Source: Clostridiales bacterium
Lineage (GTDB): Bacteria; Bacillota; Clostridia; Christensenellales; Borkfalkiaceae
Length of the DNA: 51,853 nucleotides
NCBI GenBank assembly: GCA_015055965.1
Contig: SVHG01000006.1
Span: 1 to 51,853 of the forward strand
Reading direction: 5' to 3'
The first letter of the stretch is position 1. Each line of letters starts with the position of its first letter. The notes under the pieces were generated by a model. The model saw only the letters and a program-made list of their open reading frames with translations. It was not told the origin of the DNA and did not search any database. Positions 6,305 to 16,000 of the stretch are shown here, piece by piece. The position numbers and the translations under genes are program-made.

Positions 6305-8503
6305 ATGACGATAAATTTAGCAAACTTTCAATTAAACGCTATAAAAAGTCTATTAGAAAGTATGGACGAGCCTTGCCGTGAAATTGTCCTTAAAAGTCCT
6401 ACGGGAAGTGGTAAAACCATTATCCTTACGCATTTTATGGACGAATACATAAAAGGACACGCAAAAACGGTTTTTGTTTGGCTTACTCCCGGCAAGGGCA
6501 ATTTGGAAGAACAAAGCAAGGCAAAAATGGATAAATATATCCATAATGCGCAAACTAAACTTCTTGCCGACATTATGACGAGCGGTTTTAGTGAAAACGA
6601 TTGCTGTTTTATAAATTGGGAAAAACTCACTAAAAAAGGAAACAACGCCTTGAAAGACAGCGAGCGTACCAACTTTTTAGAGTGGATTGACAAGGCTTTT
6701 AATAATGGCATTACTTTTAAGATTATTATTGACGAAAGCCACCAAAACTTTACGGAAAAATCCGATGCGATTATACAACTTTTCAAAACGGATAAAATAA
6801 TACGCTGTTCGGCTACGCCCCTTGTAACTAAAACGGCAAAACTTATTGAAGTTAGCGAAGAAGATGTTATTGCAGAAGGTCTTATTAAAAAACTGCTTGT
6901 AATCAACGAGAACTTCCCACAAGTAATTGAAACGGAAAATCAAACGCATTATCTTTTAGAAAAGGCGTATGCAAAGCAACAAGAATTACGTTCCCTTTTC
7001 TTACAGCGTGGACTTGATATAAATCCTTTAATCGTCGTTCAGTTGCCGAATAATTCCGACGCACTTTGCGAAACTGTTGAAAAATGGTTTGAAAGTAAAG
7101 GCGTTACGACGGAAGCGGAAACGCTTGCTATATGGCTTTCGGGTAGGCGCGAAAACGAAGACGGAATTTCAAACAATAATGCCGAAAGCGTTGCCGTTAT
7201 TATGAAACAAGCAGTTGCAACGGGTTGGGATTGTCCACGTGCGCATATCCTTGTGAAATTGCGTGAAAATATGGACGAAACGTTTGAAGTTCAAACGATT
7301 GGTCGTATTCGCCGTATGCCCGAAGCAAAACATTACGAAAACGATTTGCTTGATAGTTGCTATCTTTACACGTTTGACAGCAAGTTTACGCAGGGTGTAA
7401 AAGCAAGTCTTGGTAAGTCGGCGTTGGAAGCAAAAACATTGTTCTTGAAAAACGAATACAAAACGTTTACGCTTACTAAACAGCAACGTACTATGATTAC
7501 GGATTTACGTGATCCGCGCAAAGCGTTGACTGCTATTGCACAGTATATTAAAAAAGAATTTGCGCTCACGGGGAATAAGAAAGAAAATAAAACTCGTTTA
7601 GAAAGTAAAGGTTTTGAATTTTCTGAAAATATTGTAAGATACACCCTTTCAGGTAGCGTAGTAGTTTTTGCAGAACTTTCTGAAAAGGATAAGTTAAACG
7701 CTATAAAAATTACCGAGCCTATTTCTACCACCACACACGGACGTGAATATCATAACCGTGTTGGTCGTATCGGTTTAGAAATCGGTATGCCGTATAATTA
7801 TATGAATACGATTATCGGTAAGCTGTTCGGTGAAAAGTTTGATTATCGTGAAAAGGTGCTTGCACTTGCGCCGAGAGAATTATACGCTTTTGTAATCAAT
7901 AACTTCGATTATTTGCGCCATATTTGCCGTGAAGCAATGGCGGTGCAATTAAGTCAATTATCCCTTACACTTGATATGGTATCTGAAAAGCCGTTTACAA
8001 TTCCGCAATCAACGTTGTTTACATACGATTTGCAAAGCAAGGTGCAAACTATTAGCGAAAAGAACGTTTATGGCGAATATTTAATGTCAGCCGAGCCACG
8101 TTCTTCGTCCGAAAAGAAGTTTGAAAAATTCTGTGAAAGTTGTTCCGCTGTTGATTGGATTTATAAAAACGGTGATAAAGGCGACGAATATTTTTCTATC
8201 GTCTATCTCGATAACGCTAACCGTCAAAAACTTTTCTATCCCGACTACATTGTGTCTGTAAAAGGCGAAGTTTGGATTGTCGAAACAAAAGGCGGTTTTG
8301 ATAAAACGGGCGCAAGCGAAGATATTGATATTTTCTCGCCGAAAAAGTTTGAAGTTTTGAAAGCATATCTTACAAAATACGGGCTTAAAGGCGGTTTCGT
8401 TCGCTATGATAAACAAAGCGAAGAACTTTGTATCTGCACCGACAATTACAACGAAGATATACACTCTGACGATTGGAAAATTTTAAGTGAAATATTTAAG
8501 TAA
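6305..8503 (+). CDS. res: Type III restriction enzyme Res subunit
   Basis: 732 aa superfamily 2 helicase/nuclease. Walker A is S-P-T-G-S-G-K-T (residues 31-38), the DEAD-like box is D-E-S-H (about 144-147), motif III is S-A-T-P (about 168), and motif VI is Q-T-I-G-R-I-R-R-M-P. The C-terminal nuclease domain carries Y-P-D-Y-I-V and W-I-V-E-T-K-G-G (about 645-665), a PD-(D/E)xK site. With Mod it recognises unmethylated sites on foreign DNA, uses ATP to communicate along DNA, and cuts near one site. The ribosome binding site GGAGG lies inside the end of mod, so the genes are coupled. The frame is intact. If Mod is inactive, Res alone cannot act, since it needs Mod for recognition. Confidence 0.93.
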   Translation: MTINLANFQLNAIKSLLESMDEPCREIVLKSPTGSGKTIILTHFMDEYIKGHAKTVFVWLTPGKGNLEEQSKAKMDKYIHNAQTKLLADIMTSGFSENDCCFINWEKLTKKGNNALKDSERTNFLEWIDKAFNNGITFKIIIDESHQNFTEKSDAIIQLFKTDKIIRCSATPLVTKTAKLIEVSEEDVIAEGLIKKLLVINENFPQVIETENQTHYLLEKAYAKQQELRSLFLQRGLDINPLIVVQLPNNSDALCETVEKWFESKGVTTEAETLAIWLSGRRENEDGISNNNAESVAVIMKQAVATGWDCPRAHILVKLRENMDETFEVQTIGRIRRMPEAKHYENDLLDSCYLYTFDSKFTQGVKASLGKSALEAKTLFLKNEYKTFTLTKQQRTMITDLRDPRKALTAIAQYIKKEFALTGNKKENKTRLESKGFEFSENIVRYTLSGSVVVFAELSEKDKLNAIKITEPISTTTHGREYHNRVGRIGLEIGMPYNYMNTIIGKLFGEKFDYREKVLALAPRELYAFVINNFDYLRHICREAMAVQLSQLSLTLDMVSEKPFTIPQSTLFTYDLQSKVQTISEKNVYGEYLMSAEPRSSSEKKFEKFCESCSAVDWIYKNGDKGDEYFSIVYLDNANRQKLFYPDYIVSVKGEVWIVETKGGFDKTGASEDIDIFSPKKFEVLKAYLTKYGLKGGFVRYDKQSEELCICTDNYNEDIHSDDWKILSEIFK

Positions 8504-8508
8504 ACACA

Positions 8509-8536
8509 AAAAGGCGAGCTAAAATGCTCGCCTTTT
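8509..8536. terminator. Bidirectional terminator between res and an acetyltransferase gene
   Basis: AAAAGGCGAGC and GCTCGCCTTTT form an 11-bp stem around a six-base loop. It starts five bases after the res stop and ends 12 bases before the stop of the convergent gene, so it serves both. Confidence 0.9.
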
Positions 8537-8547
8537 ATTATATAAAA

Positions 8548-9156
8548 TTATTTCTTATAAATTAGCGTTTCGGGGTGGGAAAAGTTTAACGTGAGCTGTT
8601 TTTGGGGGTTGAGTAGTAAATTTAAAACACCGGGCTCTTTAGTTCCCATACGGGTATCCATTACAAGCTTTCTGTACGGCTTAAAACCGCATTTTTCTTG
8701 CACGCGCTTGGATTGCGCGTTAAAATCGTAATAACCGCATATTAAAAAATCTAAACCTACTTCCTTAAACAAATACTCTATAACGGCGGTAACCGCTTCC
8801 GGCATTATTCCCTTGCCCCAGCAGGGCTTTGCCAGTACGTAGCCGATTTCCCTGCCTAAATAACCGTTAAATTCCGTTAGACTTTCTTCTAAGCCGTATT
8901 TTTCAACACCAAGCGAGCCTATTACCTTTCCATCTTTCTTTAAACAGATTGCAAAGGTCTTATCTTCAGCTATAAAACGCTTTAATATTTCTTGACTTTC
9001 TTGTTTGGATTTATGGTGAGCCCAGCCCGCTCTTTCGCCAACGCCTTGAACGGATGCGTATTCGTAAAAGTCATCTAAATCCTCTAACGTAAACGCCCTT
9101 AAAATAAGCCGTTTAGTTTCTATTATCTTGTTATTAACTTTAAATTCTGCATTCAT
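8548..9156 (-). CDS. GNAT family N-acetyltransferase (RimJ/RimL-like)
   Basis: 202 aa. T-K-R-L-I-L-R-A-F-T-L-E-D-L-D-D-F opens a typical RimJ/RimL-type GNAT fold. The acetyl-CoA binding loop is the stretch K-P-C-W-G-K-G-I-M-P-E-A-V (about residues 110-122), and S-K-R-V-Q-E-K-C-G-F-K-P gives the usual C-terminal N-x-x-S...GF motif. These enzymes acetylate protein N termini, small amines or antibiotics; the substrate cannot be told. It is a single gene with its own terminator and upstream region. Confidence 0.85.
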   Translation of the reverse strand: MNAEFKVNNKIIETKRLILRAFTLEDLDDFYEYASVQGVGERAGWAHHKSKQESQEILKRFIAEDKTFAICLKKDGKVIGSLGVEKYGLEESLTEFNGYLGREIGYVLAKPCWGKGIMPEAVTAVIEYLFKEVGLDFLICGYYDFNAQSKRVQEKCGFKPYRKLVMDTRMGTKEPGVLNLLLNPQKQLTLNFSHPETLIYKK

Positions 9157-9232
9157 AATAATCTCCCTATTTACTGATTAATTTTATTAGCGCGTGTTTA
9201 TTGTAGCATAATATATTTTTGGCATTTCGGCA

Positions 9233-9249
9233 GTTTACGCTAAGTAAAC
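9233..9249 (-). promoter_or_regulatory. Perfect palindrome upstream of the acetyltransferase gene
   Basis: GTTTAC-GCTAA-GTAAAC is a perfect 6-bp inverted repeat about 80 bp upstream of the acetyltransferase start. It is a plausible operator; no matching regulator gene is adjacent. The rest of 9157-9318 is AT-rich with no recognisable feature. Confidence 0.35.
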
Positions 9250-9318
9250 AATAGAACCTCTTAACCTTTAATTTTTAACCGTAACTAATGATAAAATTAA
9301 TTACAAACCGCCAAAAAC

Positions 9319-9347
9319 CGCGCTATAGGTCGATTATCGGCAGTTTT
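9319..9347 (+). repeat. Dispersed quasi-palindromic element, copy a
   Basis: Contains GCTATAGGTCGATTATCGGC followed by AGTTTT. It touches the stop codon of the lipase gene. It belongs to the family described in the findings (copies at 19201, 22482, 23091, 25017, 35038, 38026, 50318). Confidence 0.65.
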
Positions 9348-10251
9348 ATTTACTAAAGCCAAGCACGAATGAAGCAATATCCTTGCGTGATTGTTCGGCT
9401 GAGGTATCGTTTAAATATTCGTGGCGAACGCCTTCGTAAAGTATTGCGTTAACCTTTGCGCCCTGCTTTTTATACCACTCGTTAAGAGCTAAAACGCCCT
9501 TACCCATGTTGCCAACGGGGTCTTTATCGCCTGCAATAAGTAAAATATTAAAGTTAGCAAGGCTTTGACCTTCCTTTTTATAAAGCTTAGAAACGCCCTT
9601 GAAAAAATTATAGTAGAAATTACTGCTACAAACGAAACCGCACTCTGTATCATCCTTATACTTTTCGCATTGTTCAACTATGGAAGAAATAAAAGTGCCT
9701 TCCGTAAAGTTTTTATTATATACGTCAAAGGACGCCTTTTTTAAGAAGGTGTTGGGCTTTTCTTCCCCTTTAAAAATGCAGCCTATTTTAGCAGCTATTT
9801 TACCAACGCCAACGATAGGGCCCTTAAAATAATTGCTGCCGCCCAAAATAGCGCCATCCAGCTTATCGTTAAACCTACGAATGAACGCCTGTGATAAAAA
9901 AGAGCCGTAACTGTGGCCGAATAAAATCACGGGTAAATTTTTGCCCTGCGCCTTACAATATTTTTCCTTTGCGTAATCGCACAAAATAGCCATATCGGAA
10001 AGGGTATCTTCCCAAATATTTCCCTTGGAATAGCCAAGCGTTTCGTTATCCGTTTTTCCGTGCGCACGGTGATCGTTTGCTACGACTATTATACCAAGCT
10101 TATTCATATCCTTTGCAAAGCCGTCGTAACGCATAGCGTGCTCTGCCATACCGTGAGCAATTTGAATTATAGCCTTTGGGCTTTCTACCTCTGCCCATTC
10201 AACTATGCTAATCGACTTACCGTCCTTTCCTGTAATAGAATTTCTAATCAT
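9346..10251 (-). CDS. Alpha/beta hydrolase, monoacylglycerol lipase-like (S33 type)
   Basis: 301 aa. The nucleophile elbow G-H-S-Y-G-S has Ser at about residue 114, the acid is in A-G-D-K-D-P-V-G, and the histidine is in G-V-R-H-E-Y. The opening I-A-H-G-M-A-E-H-A-M-R-Y and A-N-D-H-R-A-H-G-K-T are typical of the serine aminopeptidase S33/monoglyceride lipase group. The start at 10251 is preferred over the GTG at 10260: it gives a four-base ATGA overlap with glpK and has AGAGGTG six bases upstream. No signal peptide, so it acts in the cytoplasm. Coupling to glycerol kinase suggests release of glycerol from monoacylglycerol or glycerol esters, followed by phosphorylation. The substrate is inferred from context. 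Confidence 0.85.
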   Translation of the reverse strand: MIRNSITGKDGKSISIVEWAEVESPKAIIQIAHGMAEHAMRYDGFAKDMNKLGIIVVANDHRAHGKTDNETLGYSKGNIWEDTLSDMAILCDYAKEKYCKAQGKNLPVILFGHSYGSFLSQAFIRRFNDKLDGAILGGSNYFKGPIVGVGKIAAKIGCIFKGEEKPNTFLKKASFDVYNKNFTEGTFISSIVEQCEKYKDDTECGFVCSSNFYYNFFKGVSKLYKKEGQSLANFNILLIAGDKDPVGNMGKGVLALNEWYKKQGAKVNAILYEGVRHEYLNDTSAEQSRKDIASFVLGFSK

Positions 10252-11708
10252 AATAAGCACCTCTTTACGGCGTTCTTCCAGCCGTCGTATAATTTTTCGT
10301 ATTTTTCTCTATCGCTATCGGGGGTAAAGAGCTTTTGCGTTTGTCTTCCGCTAGCTATTTCCTGCACGCTCTTAATACCAAGCGCTATTTCACAAAGGTA
10401 CGCCGCGCCAAGCGCCGTGCTTTCGCTTTCCCCCGGTCTATCTACCGGCGTGTTAACCACGTCTGCTTGGAACTGCATTAAAAAGTCGTTCTGACTAGCT
10501 CCGCCGTCTACGCGTAGCTTATCTAGCTTAATATCCCCTTCCGTTTGCATAATCTCTATTAAATCACGCGCGGAGTACGCCATAGATTCTAAAACAGCCC
10601 TAGTTATATGCGCCTTGGTAACCCCACGGGTTATGCCGGTAATTAAACCGCTAACGTCACTTCGCCAATAGGGCGAGCCAAGCCCCGTGAATGCGGGAAC
10701 AACGTAAACCCCTTCGCTTGAAGAAACGGATAAAGCAAGCCTTTCGCTATCCTTAGAGCGCTTAAAAAAGTCCAATCCGTCACGAAGCCATTGTACTGCG
10801 CTACCTGCGTTAAAAACGCTACCCTCAAACATATAAGAGGGCTTACCGGCACCGCCGTAGCCAAGGGTTGTTAAAATAGCGTCACAATTCTTTGGCTTAT
10901 CGCCAACGTTTGCAAGCATAAACATGCCCGTTCCGTAAGTAATTTTTGCAGAACCGCGTTCAAAACAGCCTTGACCTACCGCAGCGGACTGCTGATCGCC
11001 CGCAGAGCCTGCAATCTTGATTTTTCTACCGCTATATTCGTATTCGCCGTAAACACAGTCGGGGGCAACGACCTCTGCCAAAGCGTGGCGAGGAACGCCG
11101 AAGAGTGAAAGCAAATCCTCATCCCACTCAAAGGTGTTTATGTTATATAGCATCGTTCTTGAAGCGTTAGTGTAATCGGTAACGAAGCTCTTTCCGCCGG
11201 TGAGCTTAAAGATAAGGTAGCTTTCTATAGTGCCAAGGCATAAATCCTTGCGCTCAAGCGCGCTTTTAACCTCCGGCACGTTTTGAATAAGCCAACGCAT
11301 TTTGCTTGCAGAAAAGTAAGCGTCTACCTTAAGCCCCGTTTTTTCCTTTATGCTATTGCCGTAACGCAAATCTATCTCACTACAAAAGTCCATAGTTCTT
11401 CTGCATTGCCAGATAATCGCGTTATAGAGGGGTTTTCCGGTAGAACGCTCCCACGCGATAACCGTTTCGCGCTGGTTGGTTATAGCAATACCCAAAACGC
11501 TATCTACCCCAACCGTTTCTAAGCAATCCACCAAAACGGATATGGTAGAAGAGTAAATTTCCGTTGCGCTTTCTTCCACGTAGCCGGGCTTGGGATAGTA
11601 TTGCTTGATGGGTACGTTTTTAACCCTTTCTATCTTTTGCTTCTTAATATTAAAAAGCACCGCTCTTGTTGAAGTAGTGCCTTCGTCTAAGGCTATAATG
11701 TAACTCAT
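10248..11708 (-). CDS. glpK: Glycerol kinase
   Basis: 486 aa FGGY-family kinase of normal length for GlpK (about 500). The N-terminal phosphate loop A-L-D-E-G-T-T-S-T-R-A (residues 6-16), A-I-I-W-Q-C-R-R-T, S-R-T-M-L-Y-N-I and the C-terminal G-S-P-Y-W and D-G-G-A-S-Q-N-D-F-L-M-Q signatures are all those of glycerol kinase. It converts glycerol and ATP to glycerol-3-phosphate. A strong AGGAGG site precedes the ATG. The lipase gene overlaps its 3' end, making a two-gene operon. No glpF or glpD is nearby. Confidence 0.96.
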   Translation of the reverse strand: MSYIIALDEGTTSTRAVLFNIKKQKIERVKNVPIKQYYPKPGYVEESATEIYSSTISVLVDCLETVGVDSVLGIAITNQRETVIAWERSTGKPLYNAIIWQCRRTMDFCSEIDLRYGNSIKEKTGLKVDAYFSASKMRWLIQNVPEVKSALERKDLCLGTIESYLIFKLTGGKSFVTDYTNASRTMLYNINTFEWDEDLLSLFGVPRHALAEVVAPDCVYGEYEYSGRKIKIAGSAGDQQSAAVGQGCFERGSAKITYGTGMFMLANVGDKPKNCDAILTTLGYGGAGKPSYMFEGSVFNAGSAVQWLRDGLDFFKRSKDSERLALSVSSSEGVYVVPAFTGLGSPYWRSDVSGLITGITRGVTKAHITRAVLESMAYSARDLIEIMQTEGDIKLDKLRVDGGASQNDFLMQFQADVVNTPVDRPGESESTALGAAYLCEIALGIKSVQEIASGRQTQKLFTPDSDREKYEKLYDGWKNAVKRCLL

Positions 11709-11726
11709 AGTTTTCCTCCTAGATAC

Positions 11727-11755
11727 ATTTTAACTCATAATTAAGAATTTTTCAA
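11727..11755 (-). promoter_or_regulatory. Promoter of glpK operon
   Basis: Minus-strand TTGAAA (11755-11750) and TAAAAT (11732-11727) are 17 bp apart, and the start codon follows about 20 bp after the -10 box. Confidence 0.6.
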
Positions 11756-11871
11756 TAGTAAATCGTAAATTTATTACCCTTTTTTTAAAATTTTTTATGA
11801 AAAAATTTCCTTTTTGCTTCTTTTACCCGAATTTTTGGCTACTTTTTAATTTTTTTCACATATTATATCGT

Positions 11872-12915
11872 ATGAAAAGTATTATTTTAGCAGGGGGCGG
11901 AACTGCCGGGCATATTACCCCACATCTTGCAATCATGCCACAGCTTAAAAAGCATTTTGATAAAATTTACTACTTTGGTAGCGGTAAGCAAATAGAAAAA
12001 AAGCTTATGCAAAATGAGGTTACTAAAATTTACGACCTTTCCCCGCCCGCCTTTATACGCTCTCTTTCTTTAAAAAATTTGCTAATCCCCTTTAAGCTTT
12101 ATAAGGCGGTTAAAGAGTGTGAAGCTTATTTAAAGCAAATTAATCCTTCCGTAATTTTTTCTAAGGGCGGTTACTGCGCTTTGCCCGTTTGTATTGCAGG
12201 CTTTAATTTAAAAATCCCCGTTATTTCACACGAATCCGATTTAACTCTTGGGCTTGCTAATAAACTAGCTGCAAAACGCTCTACTTGCCTTTTAACCACC
12301 TTTGAGCAAACTGCAAAAGGGCAACAAAACGCGCAATATGTAGGCCCGCTTTTAAGACAGGAATTTTTTAACAAAAACAAAAGCGAAAGCAAAAAGCTTT
12401 TAGGTATTACCGGCGATAAGCCCCTTTTGTTAGTTACCGGCGGAAGTCAAGGAAGTAAAACGATAAACCAAGCTCTTTATAATAATTTACAAGAAATTTT
12501 GCGTGATTTTAGCGTAATTCACTTATACGGAAAATCAAATAAACCGCCCTATAAGGCGATTAACGGATATTACGGCTTTCCCTTTGCAGATATGCCAACC
12601 GCAATTTCCGCTTGCGATATAGCTCTTTCACGCGGTGGCTCTAACACCTTATTTGAGCTACTTTGCACCAACACCCCCTCTTTAATAATTCCGCTAAAAA
12701 AGGCTTCTCGCGGGGATCAAATTAAAAACGCGGAATACTTTTACAACAAAAAAGCCCTTCTTATGGCAGACGAGGAAGATTTAGATAAAAGCATAACCTC
12801 CTTAGTAAAAGAGCTATATTCTAACCGCCAAGCCTTAAAGGAAGAAATGCAAAAGCTTAACCTATCTTCAGGGGTAACGAAAACTGTAAATATTATTTTA
12901 AACAAAGCAAAATAA
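11872..12915 (+). CDS. murG: MurG-type UDP-GlcNAc:lipid I N-acetylglucosaminyltransferase
   Basis: 347 aa. G-G-G-T-A-G-H (residues 8-14), F-S-K-G-G-Y-C-A-L-P, H-E-S-D (in place of the usual H-E-Q-N), T-G-G-S-Q-G-S and S-R-G-G-S-N-T-L-F-E-L mark the MurG fold of two Rossmann domains. MurG adds GlcNAc to lipid I at the inner membrane face, the last cytoplasmic step of peptidoglycan precursor synthesis. The start at 11872 is chosen because MurG proteins begin within a few residues of GGGTAGH; an upstream in-frame ATG at 11797 would add 25 atypical residues. No Shine-Dalgarno precedes either. Several signature residues are divergent and the gene stands alone rather than in a cell wall cluster, so it could be a second copy. 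Confidence 0.88.
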   Translation: MKSIILAGGGTAGHITPHLAIMPQLKKHFDKIYYFGSGKQIEKKLMQNEVTKIYDLSPPAFIRSLSLKNLLIPFKLYKAVKECEAYLKQINPSVIFSKGGYCALPVCIAGFNLKIPVISHESDLTLGLANKLAAKRSTCLLTTFEQTAKGQQNAQYVGPLLRQEFFNKNKSESKKLLGITGDKPLLLVTGGSQGSKTINQALYNNLQEILRDFSVIHLYGKSNKPPYKAINGYYGFPFADMPTAISACDIALSRGGSNTLFELLCTNTPSLIIPLKKASRGDQIKNAEYFYNKKALLMADEEDLDKSITSLVKELYSNRQALKEEMQKLNLSSGVTKTVNIILNKAK

Positions 12916-12952
12916 CCGCGGTTTATTTTTTATAGAAATATATTTTTAAAGC

Positions 12953-12987
12953 AAAACACGGAATGGCGTTTAACCAATCCGTGTTTT
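12953..12987. terminator. Bidirectional terminator between murG and the SGNH lipoprotein gene
   Basis: AAAACACGGA pairs with TCCGTGTTTT, with an inner TGG/CCA pair, followed by T-rich sequence. It lies between convergent genes. Confidence 0.8.
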
Positions 12988-13045
12988 TATTTTATTCTTT
13001 AAGTTATTTAAAGGCGTTTTTTCGCGCTATTTAACTAAATATTTT

Positions 13046-16000
13046 TTAGCCTAAGCAGTATTTAGATGCGGCAGCCTTAATCTTTGTAACGCCACTGCTT
13101 GAAGTACCTTGAACGTCTGTACCGCTAGGCATTTCTTCGTTAAAGATAGAATAGTAAATACATAGCGCACGCATGAAGCCCTTTGCCTTTGAGGTTGAAG
13201 GAGCCATTTCGTTATAAGCGCTTCCGTATAAAATACTCTTACAGCCAAGCTCTGCGCACCACTGCTCTACCACCGTTTGATAGTAAGTACCCATATCTGC
13301 AGCGCTTAAGGTTGATTTTTCGCCTGTAGAGGTATAAGATACGCCTTCGGGGCTAAATATAGTAGCCGTGCTAGAGCCGTTTAAGGTAAAGATGTAAATA
13401 TCTTCACAGTTTCTTGTTAAAGTGGGATAAATAGCCTTTAAAGCAGCTAATTCGCTATTTGCAACGGTTGATTCGGGGGTTGCTCTACGGCTAAACTGAA
13501 TAATTATAGAATCCCATCTTCTTGCGTTTAAAGCAGCTCTGGTTCTACTGTAAAGGTCCTCGTTATTGCTTTCGTCTTCACGGTAAACAAGTCTGTTGAT
13601 TACGCCAACGCCATCCGTTACGTATTCAAGATGAAGCTCTTGAGATTTGCCAAGAGAAATCATACTAGATAAGGATACCGCTATATATTCGTCCTCAATT
13701 AAGTCAGAGCCGATAAATAGTATATCGTACGTTTCGTAGGTGGGAATTAATACTAGCGCTTGCTTAGCCGCTAAAATAACCGCCACCGCTTGATTTACTT
13801 CTTCTTGAGTATTTTCCTTAGTTATCTCATCTGCCCCAGCTATAGAAGCTTCAAGAGCCGTCCAGCTTGCTAAGGTGTAATTTCTTTCGTCAAGAAGCTC
13901 TATTTCGGTAAGCAATAAGGTTAATTGACTTAAATCAGTTTCCACCTTTTCTTCTAAAGCGCCCTTTGCATTTTTAATTGAAGCAACTACTGCGTCTACG
14001 TCTGCCTGCGCGCTTTCAGAATTAAGAGAGTTAGCTAATGCGATTTCATCCTGTAACGCCTGCCAGCTTTCTTCGGTATAAGCATCCTTTTCTAAAAGGG
14101 CTATTTCGCCAAGTAATTCATTCAGCTCGGTTAAATTTGCCTTTAATACCAGCCCTGCAATTGCACTATTTAAAGCAACCGTTGCGTTAGCTATAACAAC
14201 ACTATCAGAGCCTTCATCAAGTAGCTTAGCGCTTGCTAAAGCTTCCTTTAACACCGCCCAAGAAGCAACGGTATATTCGCCTTCCACCTTACCTTCCGCA
14301 ATAGCGATTGCGCTGTTCAACGCAGTTAGGTCTGCCTTAACGATAAGTCCTTCTATAGCTTCGTTTAAGGCGCTTGCCTTTGCGTTTACCTCTTCTTGAG
14401 TTGCGTTAAAATCAAGGGCTTCCGCTTCACTTAAAGCGTTTACTAACAACTGCCAAGAGGCTTGCGTGTAATTTAATTCAACCTTACCCTTTGCCGTAGC
14501 TATAGCGCTGTTTAAGGCTGTGAAATCCGCTCTTAATAGGAGCGCTTGTTTTGCTTCGTTTAGCGCGTTATAAGCGCCGTTAACCTCTTCTTGAGTATTG
14601 TCACCGCTAAGAGCCTTTGCCGCCGTTAAGGAATCGGTTAAAAGAGCAAAGCTGTTAGGTGTATAGCTTTCTTCATTTAATGCTTCCACTTCTGCAATAA
14701 GCGCGGTTAATAATGATAGATCAGCCTTTAAAACAAGGGCGTCAATAGCTTCGTTTAATAAAAGCACGGTAGCGTCTATTTCTTCTTGATCGCTTGCGCC
14801 GGTTAATAGCTTAGCTTCAGCAAGAATTGCCTGTAAAGCATTCCAGCTGTTAGTAGTATATTCGCCTTCTACCTTACCTTCTGCAGTAGCTATTGCGCCG
14901 TTTAACGCGGTTAGGTCTGCAGGGGTTTTTTCTAGCCAATAATTTAAAGCAATCCTTCTTAAAGAGCTTGCCACTTCTGCGCTAACGCCGTTGGTATCTG
15001 CAGTAGCAGGCACTCTTGAAGCAAATATAACGTTATACAAGCAACAAGTGCGTAAATATGCCTTTTCTGCGTTGTTTGCAGGGTTAGCTTCCGCCCAAGC
15101 AGCACCGTGAAGAATAGCCTTTGCGCCAATTTCTTCTGCCCAAGAGCTGGCAAGACCGTTAAAGTACGCAGTCATTTCCGCCACCGTTGCGCTTAGCTTG
15201 TAAGAGCTCTTCGCGTATTCTATACCTTCGTTTAAGAAGATGTTGGGATTTTCGGTAGCCTCTAAGGTTACTAAGAAAAGATTTTGAGTGTTAGACTTTA
15301 GCTCGGGTAAAATAGCCTTAATTGCGTTAAGCTCGGAAAGCTCTACTGCAGAGCCGGGCGTGCATCTTCTGCTTATTTGTAGCACGATTGCATCCCATTT
15401 TCTTGACTGAATTGCCGCTAAGTAATCGGCATAGAAATCATCTGAGCTATCCTTGCTTGCAATCTTGTTAAATACGCCAACTGAATTAGTTACGTATTCA
15501 AGATAAAGCTCTTTATTTTGACCTATTTGCACCATGCTTGCTAACGAATTAGTTACGTTTAGGTTACTAATTAGCTTAGAGCCAATAACTAAAACGTCGT
15601 AGCTTTCGGGGTTGGGTAATTCGGGGATAACCGGCGCTTCATAGCTTGCCATACAGTATTTTACAACCCTTTCTTCTATTTGAGTAGCCATAGCTTGCTC
15701 TACGCCGTTGGTGTTTATTCCTTCGGGAACTTCCGCGTCAAAGATTCCGTTATATAACGCGCATGCGCGAACGTAACCTCTTTCTGCATCCGTTTGGGGA
15801 TTTACTTCCGTCCAAGCAGTACCTTGAAGAATATACTTGCAACCGATTTCTTCTGCCCAAGCGCTAGCAAGTGAAGCGTAATAAGAGTCCATTTGCTTTG
15901 CAGTTAAGCTTTCTTTACTATCCGTTTTAGTATATTCATTAGCTCCGCCTTCGGTGGTGAAGATGCTGGGATTATCTTGACCGTTAAAGGTTAAAATATA

